From Halomicrobium katesii DSM 19301 (GTDB taxonomy: Archaea; Halobacteriota; Halobacteria; Halobacteriales; Haloarculaceae): a stretch of 64,000 bases of DNA. The DNA lies in assembly GCF_000379085.1 (NCBI RefSeq), contig NZ_KB905378.1:467075-531074 (forward strand), given 5' to 3'. The translations under genes and the position numbers were made by a program. The notes beneath the pieces were generated by a model, which had not been told where the DNA came from, searched no databases, and saw only the letters and a list, made by a program, of their open reading frames with translations. Positions 52,859-61,633 of the stretch are shown here, piece by piece; the first letter of the stretch is position 1; each line of letters opens with the position of its first letter.

Positions 52859-53329
52859 ATGGCACTCGACGTTCCCGTTCCAGATCCGCCGTCGCTGTCC
52901 GGGCCACAGACCAGAGGCGAGTACGAAGCCATCGACAACGAGATCGTCGACACGAGCGACGACTACCGTCGCGAGGAGGTCGAGGGGTTCCTCCAGGCCG
53001 GTGCCTGGCAGGACGCCTTCGAGGAGTGGACGACCAGCGCCGGGCTCTCGACGGCGGAGTTCGCGGTCGTCGAGCGGCTCGATCTGATCGAGGCCTTCGA
53101 CTTCTACTGGGACCCCGCCAGCGACGAGGTCGGTTACCGCGCCCCCGAACTCCCCGACGACGCCGCCGACGAGTACGCCCTCGACGATCCCGACGGGATC
53201 GACATGGCGCTCGACTCGCTGGGTCGGATCGTCTCCGAGATGCTGGAGAACGACTACGTCCTCCGGGACGACGACGACTTCGGCTTCTTCGACGACGAGG
53301 ACGTGGACTACGGCGACCGCGAGGAGTGA
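52859..53329 (+). CDS. Soluble acidic protein of unknown function
   Basis: 156 residues, MALDVPVPDPPSLSGPQTRG to YGDREE. Helical N-terminal half (YRREEVEGFLQAGAWQDAFE) and very acidic C-terminus (DDDDFGFFDDEDVDYGD). No recognised family. A 16-base palindrome lies between the start and the TATA element. The stop TGA (53327-53329) is the target duplication of the following family 1b MITE. Confidence 0.62.
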   Translation: MALDVPVPDPPSLSGPQTRGEYEAIDNEIVDTSDDYRREEVEGFLQAGAWQDAFEEWTTSAGLSTAEFAVVERLDLIEAFDFYWDPASDEVGYRAPELPDDAADEYALDDPDGIDMALDSLGRIVSEMLENDYVLRDDDDFGFFDDEDVDYGDREE

Positions 53330-53408
53330 TACGGAAAGTTGTAGTTGCGTACCGGTAAGCGTCGCCACGGAGTAGACGCTCACCGGTAAATTCCGACAAC
53401 CGTCCGTA
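53330..53408 (-). mobile_element. Family 1b MITE at a stop codon
   Basis: 79 bp, plus strand TACGGAAAGTTGTAG to CGACAACCGTCCGTA, with TGA at 53327-53329 (stop codon of the upstream gene) and 53409-53411. Confidence 0.9.
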
Positions 53409-53534
53409 TGACGGCACCCGAGCGGTCTCACTCGCGTCCCGCTCTCGGAATCTGAGAGCGGTTTTCACCCGCTGGGAACACGCAGCCTCTTATATCCCGT
53501 ATCAACGCCAACTCGTACATGTGAGGGAGTGATT

Positions 53535-54059
53535 ATGGCAACTAACACGGCGAACCCCCTGGCGACGGACTTCGAGCTCGACTTGGATGGGCCGCTGACG
53601 AGCTACTGGCTGGCCCTGCTGCGGGTCATCACGGGCTGGTGGTTCTTCCACTCGGGCGTGACCAAGCTCGTCGAGGACGGGCTGGCCTACAGCTACGGGC
53701 CGATGTACATGCAGGAGATGACGGGCACGGCCCTGGGGCCGATCCCGGTCTGGATGGGCAACAACCTGGCGTGGTTGATCGCGCCGGGCGTCCCGCTGTT
53801 CGAGACGCTGATCGGGCTGGCGCTGATGGCGGGGCTGCTGACGCGGCTGGCGTCCATCGGCGGGGTCACCTTCATGACCCTGTTCTGGATCGGCAACGCC
53901 GAGTTCGGCCACGGCCTGGTCAACAGCGACCTGATGGGGCTGCTGTTGTTCATGACCGTGCTCGTGCTGGGTGCCGGCCGGTACTACGGCCTCGACGCCA
54001 TCGTCGAGCAGACGAAGCTGGTGCAACGCCACCCGAAACTGCGCTACATCCTCGGCTAA
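53535..54059 (+). CDS. DoxX-family membrane protein
   Basis: 174 residues from ATG 53535 (GTG at 53529 also possible). Four helices. TSYWLALLRVITGWWFFHSG, VTKLVEDGL and LFETLIGLALMAGLLTRLAS are typical of the DoxX family, known as subunits of thiosulfate:quinone oxidoreductase or as general membrane proteins. A small membrane protein follows after 14 bases, similar in role to the second subunit (DoxA-like). The quinone link is inference. Confidence 0.82.
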   Translation: MATNTANPLATDFELDLDGPLTSYWLALLRVITGWWFFHSGVTKLVEDGLAYSYGPMYMQEMTGTALGPIPVWMGNNLAWLIAPGVPLFETLIGLALMAGLLTRLASIGGVTFMTLFWIGNAEFGHGLVNSDLMGLLLFMTVLVLGAGRYYGLDAIVEQTKLVQRHPKLRYILG

Positions 54060-54073
54060 CGAGGTGACCCACA

Positions 54074-54367
54074 ATGACTGACACCACAACGATCGTCGAC
54101 CGTATCGCCATGGGACTGAGCGGTGCCCTGTTCGTGCTGGGCATCGTCGTCATGGGCGTGCTGGAACTGCTGGCGGGCAAACCCTACAGCCCGGCCGCGC
54201 TGACCAACGACGCCGGCGAGGTGATCGCGACGCCGCTGATCGACCCGACGCTGCGAACCGGGCTCGTCATCGCCGCGCTGGTCGTGCTGGCCGTCTGGGG
54301 TGCCTACAAGCTCGTCACGCCGATGGCCGCCGACGCCGCCGACCGCGCCGAGACGCCCGCCGACTGA
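54074..54367 (+). CDS. Small membrane protein in operon with DoxX
   Basis: 97 residues, two hydrophobic segments (about 12-34, 61-82), extracytoplasmic loop GKPYSPAALTNDAGEVIATP between them, acidic tail. Starts 14 bases after the DoxX-like stop, so co-transcribed. Probably a partner subunit. No named family. Confidence 0.72.
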   Translation: MTDTTTIVDRIAMGLSGALFVLGIVVMGVLELLAGKPYSPAALTNDAGEVIATPLIDPTLRTGLVIAALVVLAVWGAYKLVTPMAADAADRAETPAD

Positions 54368-54581
54368 CACGGCTCATTGTCCGCCTTTATCGGATCGACC
54401 GGGCAAACGGCGACAGTAGTCCGTCCGAGAACGAGGCCGCTTTGCCTCGCTCGACTCGCCGCCCCGTCGCGGGACTGTGTCGACGATTTTCGCGGCTGTC
54501 TCTGTCGCGCCGACTGTCACTGTCTGGAGACGCTCGGCACTCCGAGATCGAGAGATGCGTCCCAGACACAGAGCCGAAGTG

Positions 54582-55253
54582 TCAGGAGCCGTCGAGCAGC
54601 CGAATTCCGAGCCGTCGGGGCATGTCGAGCGCCTCGACCTTCGAGATGACCCGGTCGATGTCGTACTGGACGCGGCGGAGTTCGACGCTGTCGTCGTCGG
54701 TGTCGAGGACGGCGTAGGCCGCCCGCGGATCTCCGTCGCGCGGCTGGCCGACGCTCCCCGGATTGACGATCAGGCGGTCGTCGACCGTCGCTTCGTGCTG
54801 GACGTGGGTGTGGCCGACGACGACGCCGTCGTGGTCGTCGAGGTAGGGCCGCAGTTCCGGAAACTGCCGCGGGCGGACGTAGGTGCCCAGCTGGTCCGGG
54901 TCCGGGTGGCTGTGGGCCAGTCGGTACCGTCCGTCGGCGATGGTCGTCCGGGGCGGGCGGTCGGCGAGCCACTCGCGTTGCTCGTCATCGAGTGTCCGCC
55001 TGGCGCGTTCGAGTCCCGCCCGTGCCATCTCGTTGTGCGCGTACCGCTCTGGGGTCTCGACGGTGCGGTCGTGGTTGCCCTGGACGACGACAGAGCACGT
55101 CTCGCGGACCAGTTCGAGACACTCGGCGGGCCAGGGATTGTAGCCGACCACGTCGCCGACACAGACCAGTTCGTCGACGGGCGGCAGATCGTCGAGGACC
55201 GCGTCGAGAGCCGGGCGGTTCCCGTGGACGTCTGAGAGCAGTCCGATTCGCAT
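54582..55253 (-). CDS. Metallophosphoesterase (YfcE/MJ0936-like)
   Basis: 223 residues. Metal motifs in order: LLSDVHGN, CVGDVVGYNPWP, QGNHDRTV, HSHPD and VVGHTHVQHEA. Complete calcineurin-like site with two metals. The YfcE/MJ0936 group hydrolyses phosphodiesters. The substrate is not identifiable. Divergent from a second metallophosphoesterase at 55360; the two are not close paralogues. Confidence 0.9.
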   Translation of the reverse strand: MRIGLLSDVHGNRPALDAVLDDLPPVDELVCVGDVVGYNPWPAECLELVRETCSVVVQGNHDRTVETPERYAHNEMARAGLERARRTLDDEQREWLADRPPRTTIADGRYRLAHSHPDPDQLGTYVRPRQFPELRPYLDDHDGVVVGHTHVQHEATVDDRLIVNPGSVGQPRDGDPRAAYAVLDTDDDSVELRRVQYDIDRVISKVEALDMPRRLGIRLLDGS

Positions 55254-55359
55254 ACGACTCCTTGGCGATTCCGTCCGGAAAGCGTGGCGGTCGCGCGAGG
55301 GACGGTAACGTACCCCGATCGACCCGAACTGTTAGGTCCCTCGCCCCGCGCTATGGACC

Positions 55360-55923
55360 ATGGCCCGGTACGTCATCTCCGATCACCACTTCGGGCACTC
55401 GAACATCATCGAGTACTGTGATCGCCCGTTCACGTCCGTCGGCGACATGGACAGCGCGCTGCTCGATCGCCACTACGAGACGGTCGATCCCGACGACCTG
55501 CTCGTTCACCTCGGCGACGTGGCTATGGATATGCGGGACGGTCGGGAGACGATCGAGTACTTCCAACAGCTGGGCGGGGACCTCCTTCTTCAGGGCAACC
55601 ACGACGTGGGGCTCGATCCCGCCGCGGCTCCGTTCCCGGTGCTCGACTCGTGTGTGCTCGAACACGGCGACTACCGATTCTACTGCACGCACCGCCCGGA
55701 AGACGTCCCCGACGACTGGGACGAGTGGGTGATCCACGGACACATCCACAACAACGACCCGGAGACGCACCCGTTCGTGGCTCCCCGAGCCCAGCGGGTC
55801 AACGTGAGCTGTGAGCTGCTGGAGTTCCGACCGATCTCGCTGGCGACGCTGACGGGGGTGCTGGACGCCGCGACGACCAGCCTCCGGGACGTGGCGGCAG
55901 CGAAGGCGCTGGTCGAGGAGTGA
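55360..55923 (+). CDS. Metallophosphoesterase, short form
   Basis: 187 residues. SDHHFGHSNIIEYCDRPF, LVHLGDVAMDM, LQGNHDVGL, THRPEDVPD and HGHIHNN form the two-metal phosphoesterase site. SDHHFGH is characteristic of the subgroup found in phages and plasmids as well as chromosomes. Substrate unknown. No signal peptide. Confidence 0.88.
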   Translation: MARYVISDHHFGHSNIIEYCDRPFTSVGDMDSALLDRHYETVDPDDLLVHLGDVAMDMRDGRETIEYFQQLGGDLLLQGNHDVGLDPAAAPFPVLDSCVLEHGDYRFYCTHRPEDVPDDWDEWVIHGHIHNNDPETHPFVAPRAQRVNVSCELLEFRPISLATLTGVLDAATTSLRDVAAAKALVEE

Positions 55924-55982
55924 TTCCCAGCGACTGAGAGCGCAGCCCCCTCCTTTTGACCGGGGACGACAGAGAGTCAGCC

Positions 55983-56618
55983 ATGGACCAGACAGACCGC
56001 GTCTGTCGGTACTGGGACCCAGGCGAGTGCGAGGGGACGCGACACTGCCCGCCGCGGTGTCCACGGTTCGTCGACCGGGAGGGTTCGTCCTGGGTGATCC
56101 GCCCGGCGGCCGACGGCGACCACGACCCCCTCGTCGCGATGTACGACGACTTCGCGCCGGGGCAGGCGGCACAGGGATTGCCCCCACGGAGGCGCTCGCG
56201 GATCGCCGACTGGCTCGACGGCCTGCTCGACGAGGGGTGTAACTTCCTCGTGGTCGGGGAGACCGGCGTCGTCGGCCACGCGCTGTACACGCCGACCGAC
56301 GACGCCGAGCCGGAGTTCGCCGTCTTCGTCCACCAGGACTACCAGGGACGGGGCATCGGGACCGAACTGAGCAAGCACGTCGTCGCGGCGGCGGCCGTCG
56401 CCGACCGCGAGGCGCTCACGCTGATCGTCGACCCGGACAACCGCACGGCCCGCCGGCTCTACGAGAAGCTCGGCTTCGAGGTGGTCGAGGAACTGCCCTA
56501 CGAGGAACGGGGCCGCAGGACGGCGATCCTCCGGCTCCGTCGAGCCCTGGACGACCGGGACGGAATCGAGTACCAGCACGTCCCGATCGTGGGGACGAGA
56601 GCAGACGGTCGCCGATAG
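55983..56618 (+). CDS. GNAT-family N-acetyltransferase with Cys-rich N-terminus
   Basis: 211 residues. The N-terminal 30 residues hold a cysteine cluster (CRYWDPGECEGTRHCPPRC) likely binding zinc or a cluster. The GNAT domain is about 35-190 with acetyl-CoA loop QGRGIGTELSKHV and RRLYEKLGFEVVEELPYE. Substrate unknown. Same direction as the phosphoesterase before it, about 60 bases apart. Confidence 0.85.
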   Translation: MDQTDRVCRYWDPGECEGTRHCPPRCPRFVDREGSSWVIRPAADGDHDPLVAMYDDFAPGQAAQGLPPRRRSRIADWLDGLLDEGCNFLVVGETGVVGHALYTPTDDAEPEFAVFVHQDYQGRGIGTELSKHVVAAAAVADREALTLIVDPDNRTARRLYEKLGFEVVEELPYEERGRRTAILRLRRALDDRDGIEYQHVPIVGTRADGRR

Positions 56619-56634
56619 GTGATCGCTGGTCGCG

Positions 56635-59379
56635 TCAGTCGTCGTCCAGTTGCTCTTGCCACTGCTGGACCGTCGCCAGCAGCTCGACCGGCGGCGTCTC
56701 GTTGACGTCGAGTTCGCTCAGTTCCTCGACGACGGCCTCGGTCTCGGGGTCCAGTCCCCCGTCCGACGCCTCGGCCGCCGTTCCACCGTCGGCGGTGGCC
56801 GTCTCGCTCTCGTCGACGCGTTTGAACCCGCCGGCGTTCACGTCGAAGACGGTCTGGACGGGTTCGGACGACCCGCTGCCTTTCGCCTCGATGGCCTTCT
56901 CTTCGCGCAGGCGATCGAGCACCGTCCGGGAGCGGTCGACGACGGGCTCTGGGACGCCCGCCAGGTCGGCGACGTGGATCCCGTAGGAGCGGTCGGTCGG
57001 CCCGTCTCGCACCGTCCGGAGGAAGGTCACGTCACCGTCGGACTCGTCGGCAGCGACGTGGACGTTGTGGACGCGGTCGAGGTGGTCGGCGAGCGAGGTC
57101 AGCTCGTGGTAGTGTGTCGCAAAGAGGGTCTTCGCCCGGACCTCGTTGTGCAGGTATTCGGTCGCCGCCCAGGCGATCGAGATGCCGTCGTAGGTCGCGG
57201 TGCCACGGCCCACCTCGTCGAGTATCACCAGCGAGTCGTCGGTCGCGGAGTGGAGGATGTTGCTGAGTTCCTGCATCTCGACCATGAACGTCGACCGGCC
57301 CTGTGCGAGTTCGTCCAGCGCGCCGACGCGGGTGTAGATCCCGTCGACGAGTCCGACCGTCGCCGCGCGTGCGGGGACGAAACTGCCGACCTGTGCCAGC
57401 AGCGTGATCAGCGCGGCCTGTCGCATGTACGTCGACTTGCCGCTCATGTTGGGGCCGGTGACGATCAGGAACTGACGATCCGCGTCCGCGTGCCCGCTGG
57501 CACGCTCCTGGTCCGGCGGCGAAGTCGCCCCGTCCATCCGGAGGTCGTTGGGGACGAACTCCGTGGTCTGCTCGACGACGGGGTGCCGGCCCGCTTCCAC
57601 GTCGAGTTCGCGCCCGTCGGTGAGTTCCGGACGCGTCCAGTCGTTGCGGACGGCGTGGATCGCGAGCGACGCGAGGGCGTCCAGTTCTGCCAGCACGCGG
57701 CCCACGTCCTGCAGGAGCGTCGCCCGCTGGGCGACTCGCTCCCGCAGGTCGCCGAACAGCTCGTACTCCAGCTCGTGGCGCTGTTCTTCGAGGCGGAACA
57801 CCTCGCGTTCCTTCTGCTGGAGGTCGTCGGTCGTGAACCGCTTCGAGTTCTTTAGTTCCTTGATTCCCTCGTAGCTCTCGGGGACCTCGTCGGCCTCGCT
57901 CTTGCCCACCTGGATGTAGTAGCCGTCCGTCTTGTTGCGGTCGACCGAGAGGTGCGTGATCCCGGCCCGCTCTTTCTCGCGGTCGGGCAGCGTCTCCAGC
58001 CACTCCAGGGCGTCCTCGTGGCGCTCGATCACCCCGTCCAGTTCCTCGTCGTACCCACGGCAGAAGAGGCCGCCCTGCCGGACCGTCCCCGGCGGGTCGT
58101 CGACGAGGGCGGCGTCCAGTTCCGCGGCGAGGTCGGCGGCGGCCTCGCGGTCGAGCCGATCGAGGGCGTCGGCCAGCGGCGAGTCGGCCAGTCGGTCGTC
58201 GTCGTCGACGATCGCCTCGACCGTTTCCAGCAGGGACAGCGTCCCCGCGACCGCGCGCAGGTCGCGGGCGTCGGCGCTGTCCGAGACCGCCTTCGACGCG
58301 AGTCGTTCGAGGTCGTACGCGTCCGAGAGCGTCTCACAGAGCCGTTCGCGAGCCATCGCTGCCTCGGTCAGCGCGGCGATACAGGACTGCCGACGCTGTA
58401 GTTCCCCGCGGTCACGACGCGGACGCTGGAGCCACTCCCGGAGCAGGCGCGCGCCGGCAGCCGTCGTCGTGTGGTCGATCGTCTCGAACAGCGAGCCGTC
58501 GGTCCCGCCTTGCATCGTCTCGGTCAGTTCGAGGTTGCGCTGGGTCGTCGCGTCCAGATTGACGTGGTCGGTCGCGCCGTAGGACTGCAGGCGCGTGATC
58601 GAGGCCAGCGTCCCGACGCCGGTGTCCTCGACGTAGGACAGGACGGCACCGGCGGCACAGATGGCCGCGTCGTCGTCGGCGATACCGACGCTGTCGACGG
58701 TCTCGGGGCCGAAGTGGTCGCGAACGCGGTGGCGCGCTCGTCCGGGCGCGAACGACTCCTCGGTGTGGACCGTCAGCGCCGCGTCGGTCCGCTCGCGCAG
58801 GCGATCGAGGAAGTCGTCGTCGCCACGCAGGTCGGGGCCGGGCAACACCTCCGCGGGGTCGAACTTGTACAGCTCCGTCTGAATCCGCGTGCGAGCGTCC
58901 GGGCCGTCGAGCTGGGTCACGTGGAACTGGCCGGTGGTCACGTCGGCCACGGCCAGCCCGTAGCTCCCGTCGGCTCCCTCCGCCGGGTCCGACGAGTCGC
59001 CGCCGGCACCGACGACGGCAGCGAGGTACTGGGCGGCGTCGTCGGTCGTCTCCAGGTGGGTTCCCGGCGTCACGACGCGCGTGATCTCGCGGGCGTGCCC
59101 GTCCGCCGTCTCGTGCTGGTCGGCGACGGCGACCCGGTAGCCCCGCTCGACCAGCGCGGAGACGTAGGGGGTCAGGTCGTCGACCGGCACGCCCGCCATC
59201 GGGTACGAAGCGCCGTGGGAGGACTTCTGACTCACCTTCAGGTCGAGCTCGTCGGCGACGATCTCGGCGTCCTCGTCGAAGAACTCGTAGAAGTCGCCAC
59301 ACTGCATCGCCAGCAGATCCGCGTCACTGTCCGCCTTCAGCGAGAGGAACTCGCCGACGATACCCGTCGCCTCTGTCAT
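56635..59379 (-). CDS. mutS: DNA mismatch repair protein MutS
   Basis: 914 residues from ATG 59379. Mismatch-binding motif GDFYEFFDEDA (about 30), connector, lever/clamp and ATPase with Walker A GPNMSGKST, YMRQAALITLLAQVGSFVPA, Walker B VILDEVGRGT and LFATHYHEL. The GxFYE phenylalanine-glutamate pair for mismatch contact is present. A linker about 820-880 precedes the C-terminal helices. Functional partner of MutL at 49025. Start at 59379 is preferred because the longer frame adds a basic stretch. Confidence 0.96.
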   Translation of the reverse strand: MTEATGIVGEFLSLKADSDADLLAMQCGDFYEFFDEDAEIVADELDLKVSQKSSHGASYPMAGVPVDDLTPYVSALVERGYRVAVADQHETADGHAREITRVVTPGTHLETTDDAAQYLAAVVGAGGDSSDPAEGADGSYGLAVADVTTGQFHVTQLDGPDARTRIQTELYKFDPAEVLPGPDLRGDDDFLDRLRERTDAALTVHTEESFAPGRARHRVRDHFGPETVDSVGIADDDAAICAAGAVLSYVEDTGVGTLASITRLQSYGATDHVNLDATTQRNLELTETMQGGTDGSLFETIDHTTTAAGARLLREWLQRPRRDRGELQRRQSCIAALTEAAMARERLCETLSDAYDLERLASKAVSDSADARDLRAVAGTLSLLETVEAIVDDDDRLADSPLADALDRLDREAAADLAAELDAALVDDPPGTVRQGGLFCRGYDEELDGVIERHEDALEWLETLPDREKERAGITHLSVDRNKTDGYYIQVGKSEADEVPESYEGIKELKNSKRFTTDDLQQKEREVFRLEEQRHELEYELFGDLRERVAQRATLLQDVGRVLAELDALASLAIHAVRNDWTRPELTDGRELDVEAGRHPVVEQTTEFVPNDLRMDGATSPPDQERASGHADADRQFLIVTGPNMSGKSTYMRQAALITLLAQVGSFVPARAATVGLVDGIYTRVGALDELAQGRSTFMVEMQELSNILHSATDDSLVILDEVGRGTATYDGISIAWAATEYLHNEVRAKTLFATHYHELTSLADHLDRVHNVHVAADESDGDVTFLRTVRDGPTDRSYGIHVADLAGVPEPVVDRSRTVLDRLREEKAIEAKGSGSSEPVQTVFDVNAGGFKRVDESETATADGGTAAEASDGGLDPETEAVVEELSELDVNETPPVELLATVQQWQEQLDDD

Positions 59380-59481
59380 ACCCGCCCCTGGGAGCGACGG
59401 GTGCCTAAGGGTTGTGGGTCGCCGATTGGTCCGTGTTCCCACGGGTCAGCTATTTGTCGGGTGGTGTGCAACAAGTGGTAA

Positions 59482-61629
59482 ATGGGCGAGGTGACGCGTG
59501 GTGCCGTCGCGGTGCTGGTCGTGGTGGTGCTCTCGGGGAGCATCGCCCCCGCGATCACCGTCGCCGACTCGTCCGCCGCCGAGACGACTGTCGACGCCGA
59601 CGTGCCGGCGTCGGCGGACCGATCGGGCTCGCGGCCCCAGCAGCTGTCTGCCGGCGTCGGCCAGTTCGGTCTCAGCGTGGGCGACACCGCCGGCAGCGAC
59701 ACCGGCCAACAGGACGACGAGACGCTCGGGGTCACCCAGCGGTTCCATCGCTTGCCCGAGCGTCCCGGCACGGTTCGGGTCCGGCTGACCTACAGCGTCC
59801 CTGCACGCGTCGTCTCCATGCGGGCCGCGCTTCCCGACGGAGCCACTTTCGTCTCCCGGCAGGGGTTCGCCCGCGACAACGAGACCCACTTTCGCTGGCG
59901 TGCCACGACACAGCAGCCGACGCTGACCTACGACTACCGGATCAACGAGACCATCGACCGGACGGGGCCACAGGCGAGCGACGGCCGCGCGCTGTACGCG
60001 GGCACGGGCGAGTGGGCGCTGTTCGAACGCCCGCCGACGCCGACCTACTGGGAGGCGACTGGCGGGACGCCGATCGTGTTCGACCGCGGCTCGTCGACGG
60101 CCGGTCCCGGCGCGGCCGGAGAGTGGCTCGTCTACCTCGGCGAGCACGAACTGCACGAGCGGACCGCCCACGGCCAGCGGTTCCAGCTGGTCGTCCCGGC
60201 CGCCGCGACGCTGTCGGAGCCACCGTCGGCGATCCTCGACGCGCTGGCCGACAGCTCCGACGCGTTGCGCGTCGGGGACCGCGACGAGACGGTGTTCCTG
60301 ATCGCCGCGCCCACGGGTTCCGTCGAGTGGGGCGTCCGGGGCGTCCAGACCGGCGACACCGACGCCTGGGTCCGGGACGCCGAGACGCTCGACCAGCCGG
60401 ACAACGCCTGGCTCCACGAGTACGTCCACACCCGGCAGGCGTTCACGCCCACGAGTCAGACGGGCTGGTTCACGGAGGCGTCGGCGTCGTACTACGCGGC
60501 GTTGCTCTCGCTCGAACAGGAGTCCGTGGCGTTCGCGGCGTTCCGCGATCGACTGGCCCGCGGGACACATCCGGTCTACGACGGCGTCGTCCTCTCGAAC
60601 GTCTCGACCTGGGAGGGCGCGCCCGACTACGACAGGGGCTCGCTCGTGGCCGGCGAACTGGACCGTCGCCTGCGCGTCGCGACCGACCGCGAGCGGACTC
60701 TCCAGGACGTGTTCCGCGAGATGAACGGCCAGCAGCGGCCGGTGTCACAGCTCGACTTCCTCGAACTGCTGGCGACGACCGGGGGAACGTCCGTGCTGGA
60801 CGAGGGCCAGACCTACACCGAGACCACGGCGTCGGTCGAGACGTGGAACCGGACGACCCACGCCGCCGTCTTCGGCCAGCTCCCGGCACGGGTCGGATAC
60901 GAGCTGCCGCCGGCCGGCGACGCCGGCGGCTACCGGATCACTGGCCCCTACCGAAACGAGACGGTCGCGGACGACACGATCCAGCTGGTGACCGGCGAGC
61001 GCCTGACCGTCGACACCCTCGTCAGCAACGCCGGGGGCACTGCGGGCGTGTACAACGTCTCGATGCGCGTCAACGGGACGGTCGTCGACGAGACCAGCGG
61101 ACGGATCGAGGCCGGGGAATCGACGACTGCTCCGCTGTCCCACCGGTTCCCGACGCCGGGCACCTACCACGTCGTCGTCGACGGCGAGCGGATCAACGTC
61201 ACCGTCCAGCGGCCGGTACGGACCAACGTCGTCAGCCTCGACGTCGAGCCCACGACCGCCCAGCAGGGCGACACCGTCGTCCTGACCGCGACGCTGTACA
61301 ACGGGGAGCCGCGACCGGGCGAGGCGACCGTCGTGTTCACCCGCGACTCCGAGGAGGTCGGTCGACGGCACGTGACGATGCCGGCCTACAACAGGACCTC
61401 CATCGAGCGGGAGATCTCTCTCCCCCGTCCGGGCACGGTGTCGCTCGGTGCCGGCACCGTCCCCTCCGTCGAAGTGATGGTCCGACCGAACCGCGTCCGG
61501 ACGATGACGGCCACGGCGACCCCGACGGCGACGGCGACCAGCCGCGGTGACGGGGCGGGACCCGGTGTCGTCGCCCTCGTCGCGGCCCTGTCCGTGCTGT
61601 GGGTCGCTCTCCGCCGTCGACTGGGGTAG
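59482..61629 (+). CDS. Secreted/membrane protein with HEYVH gluzincin-like motif
   Basis: 715 residues. Signal segment about 7-27 (AVAVLVVVVLSGSIAPAIT), a large extracytoplasmic part, HEYVH (312-316) with a Glu 16 residues downstream (GWFTEASASYY), which matches a gluzincin zinc-peptidase site. A CARDB-like beta domain (about 520-660) and a C-terminal Thr/Ala stretch plus helix (VVALVAALSVLWVALRR) follow. A cell-surface peptidase is likely. The distance to the third ligand is near that of M1/M61 peptidases; not certain. Confidence 0.72.
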   Translation: MGEVTRGAVAVLVVVVLSGSIAPAITVADSSAAETTVDADVPASADRSGSRPQQLSAGVGQFGLSVGDTAGSDTGQQDDETLGVTQRFHRLPERPGTVRVRLTYSVPARVVSMRAALPDGATFVSRQGFARDNETHFRWRATTQQPTLTYDYRINETIDRTGPQASDGRALYAGTGEWALFERPPTPTYWEATGGTPIVFDRGSSTAGPGAAGEWLVYLGEHELHERTAHGQRFQLVVPAAATLSEPPSAILDALADSSDALRVGDRDETVFLIAAPTGSVEWGVRGVQTGDTDAWVRDAETLDQPDNAWLHEYVHTRQAFTPTSQTGWFTEASASYYAALLSLEQESVAFAAFRDRLARGTHPVYDGVVLSNVSTWEGAPDYDRGSLVAGELDRRLRVATDRERTLQDVFREMNGQQRPVSQLDFLELLATTGGTSVLDEGQTYTETTASVETWNRTTHAAVFGQLPARVGYELPPAGDAGGYRITGPYRNETVADDTIQLVTGERLTVDTLVSNAGGTAGVYNVSMRVNGTVVDETSGRIEAGESTTAPLSHRFPTPGTYHVVVDGERINVTVQRPVRTNVVSLDVEPTTAQQGDTVVLTATLYNGEPRPGEATVVFTRDSEEVGRRHVTMPAYNRTSIEREISLPRPGTVSLGAGTVPSVEVMVRPNRVRTMTATATPTATATSRGDGAGPGVVALVAALSVLWVALRRRLG

Positions 61630-61633
61630 GCGC

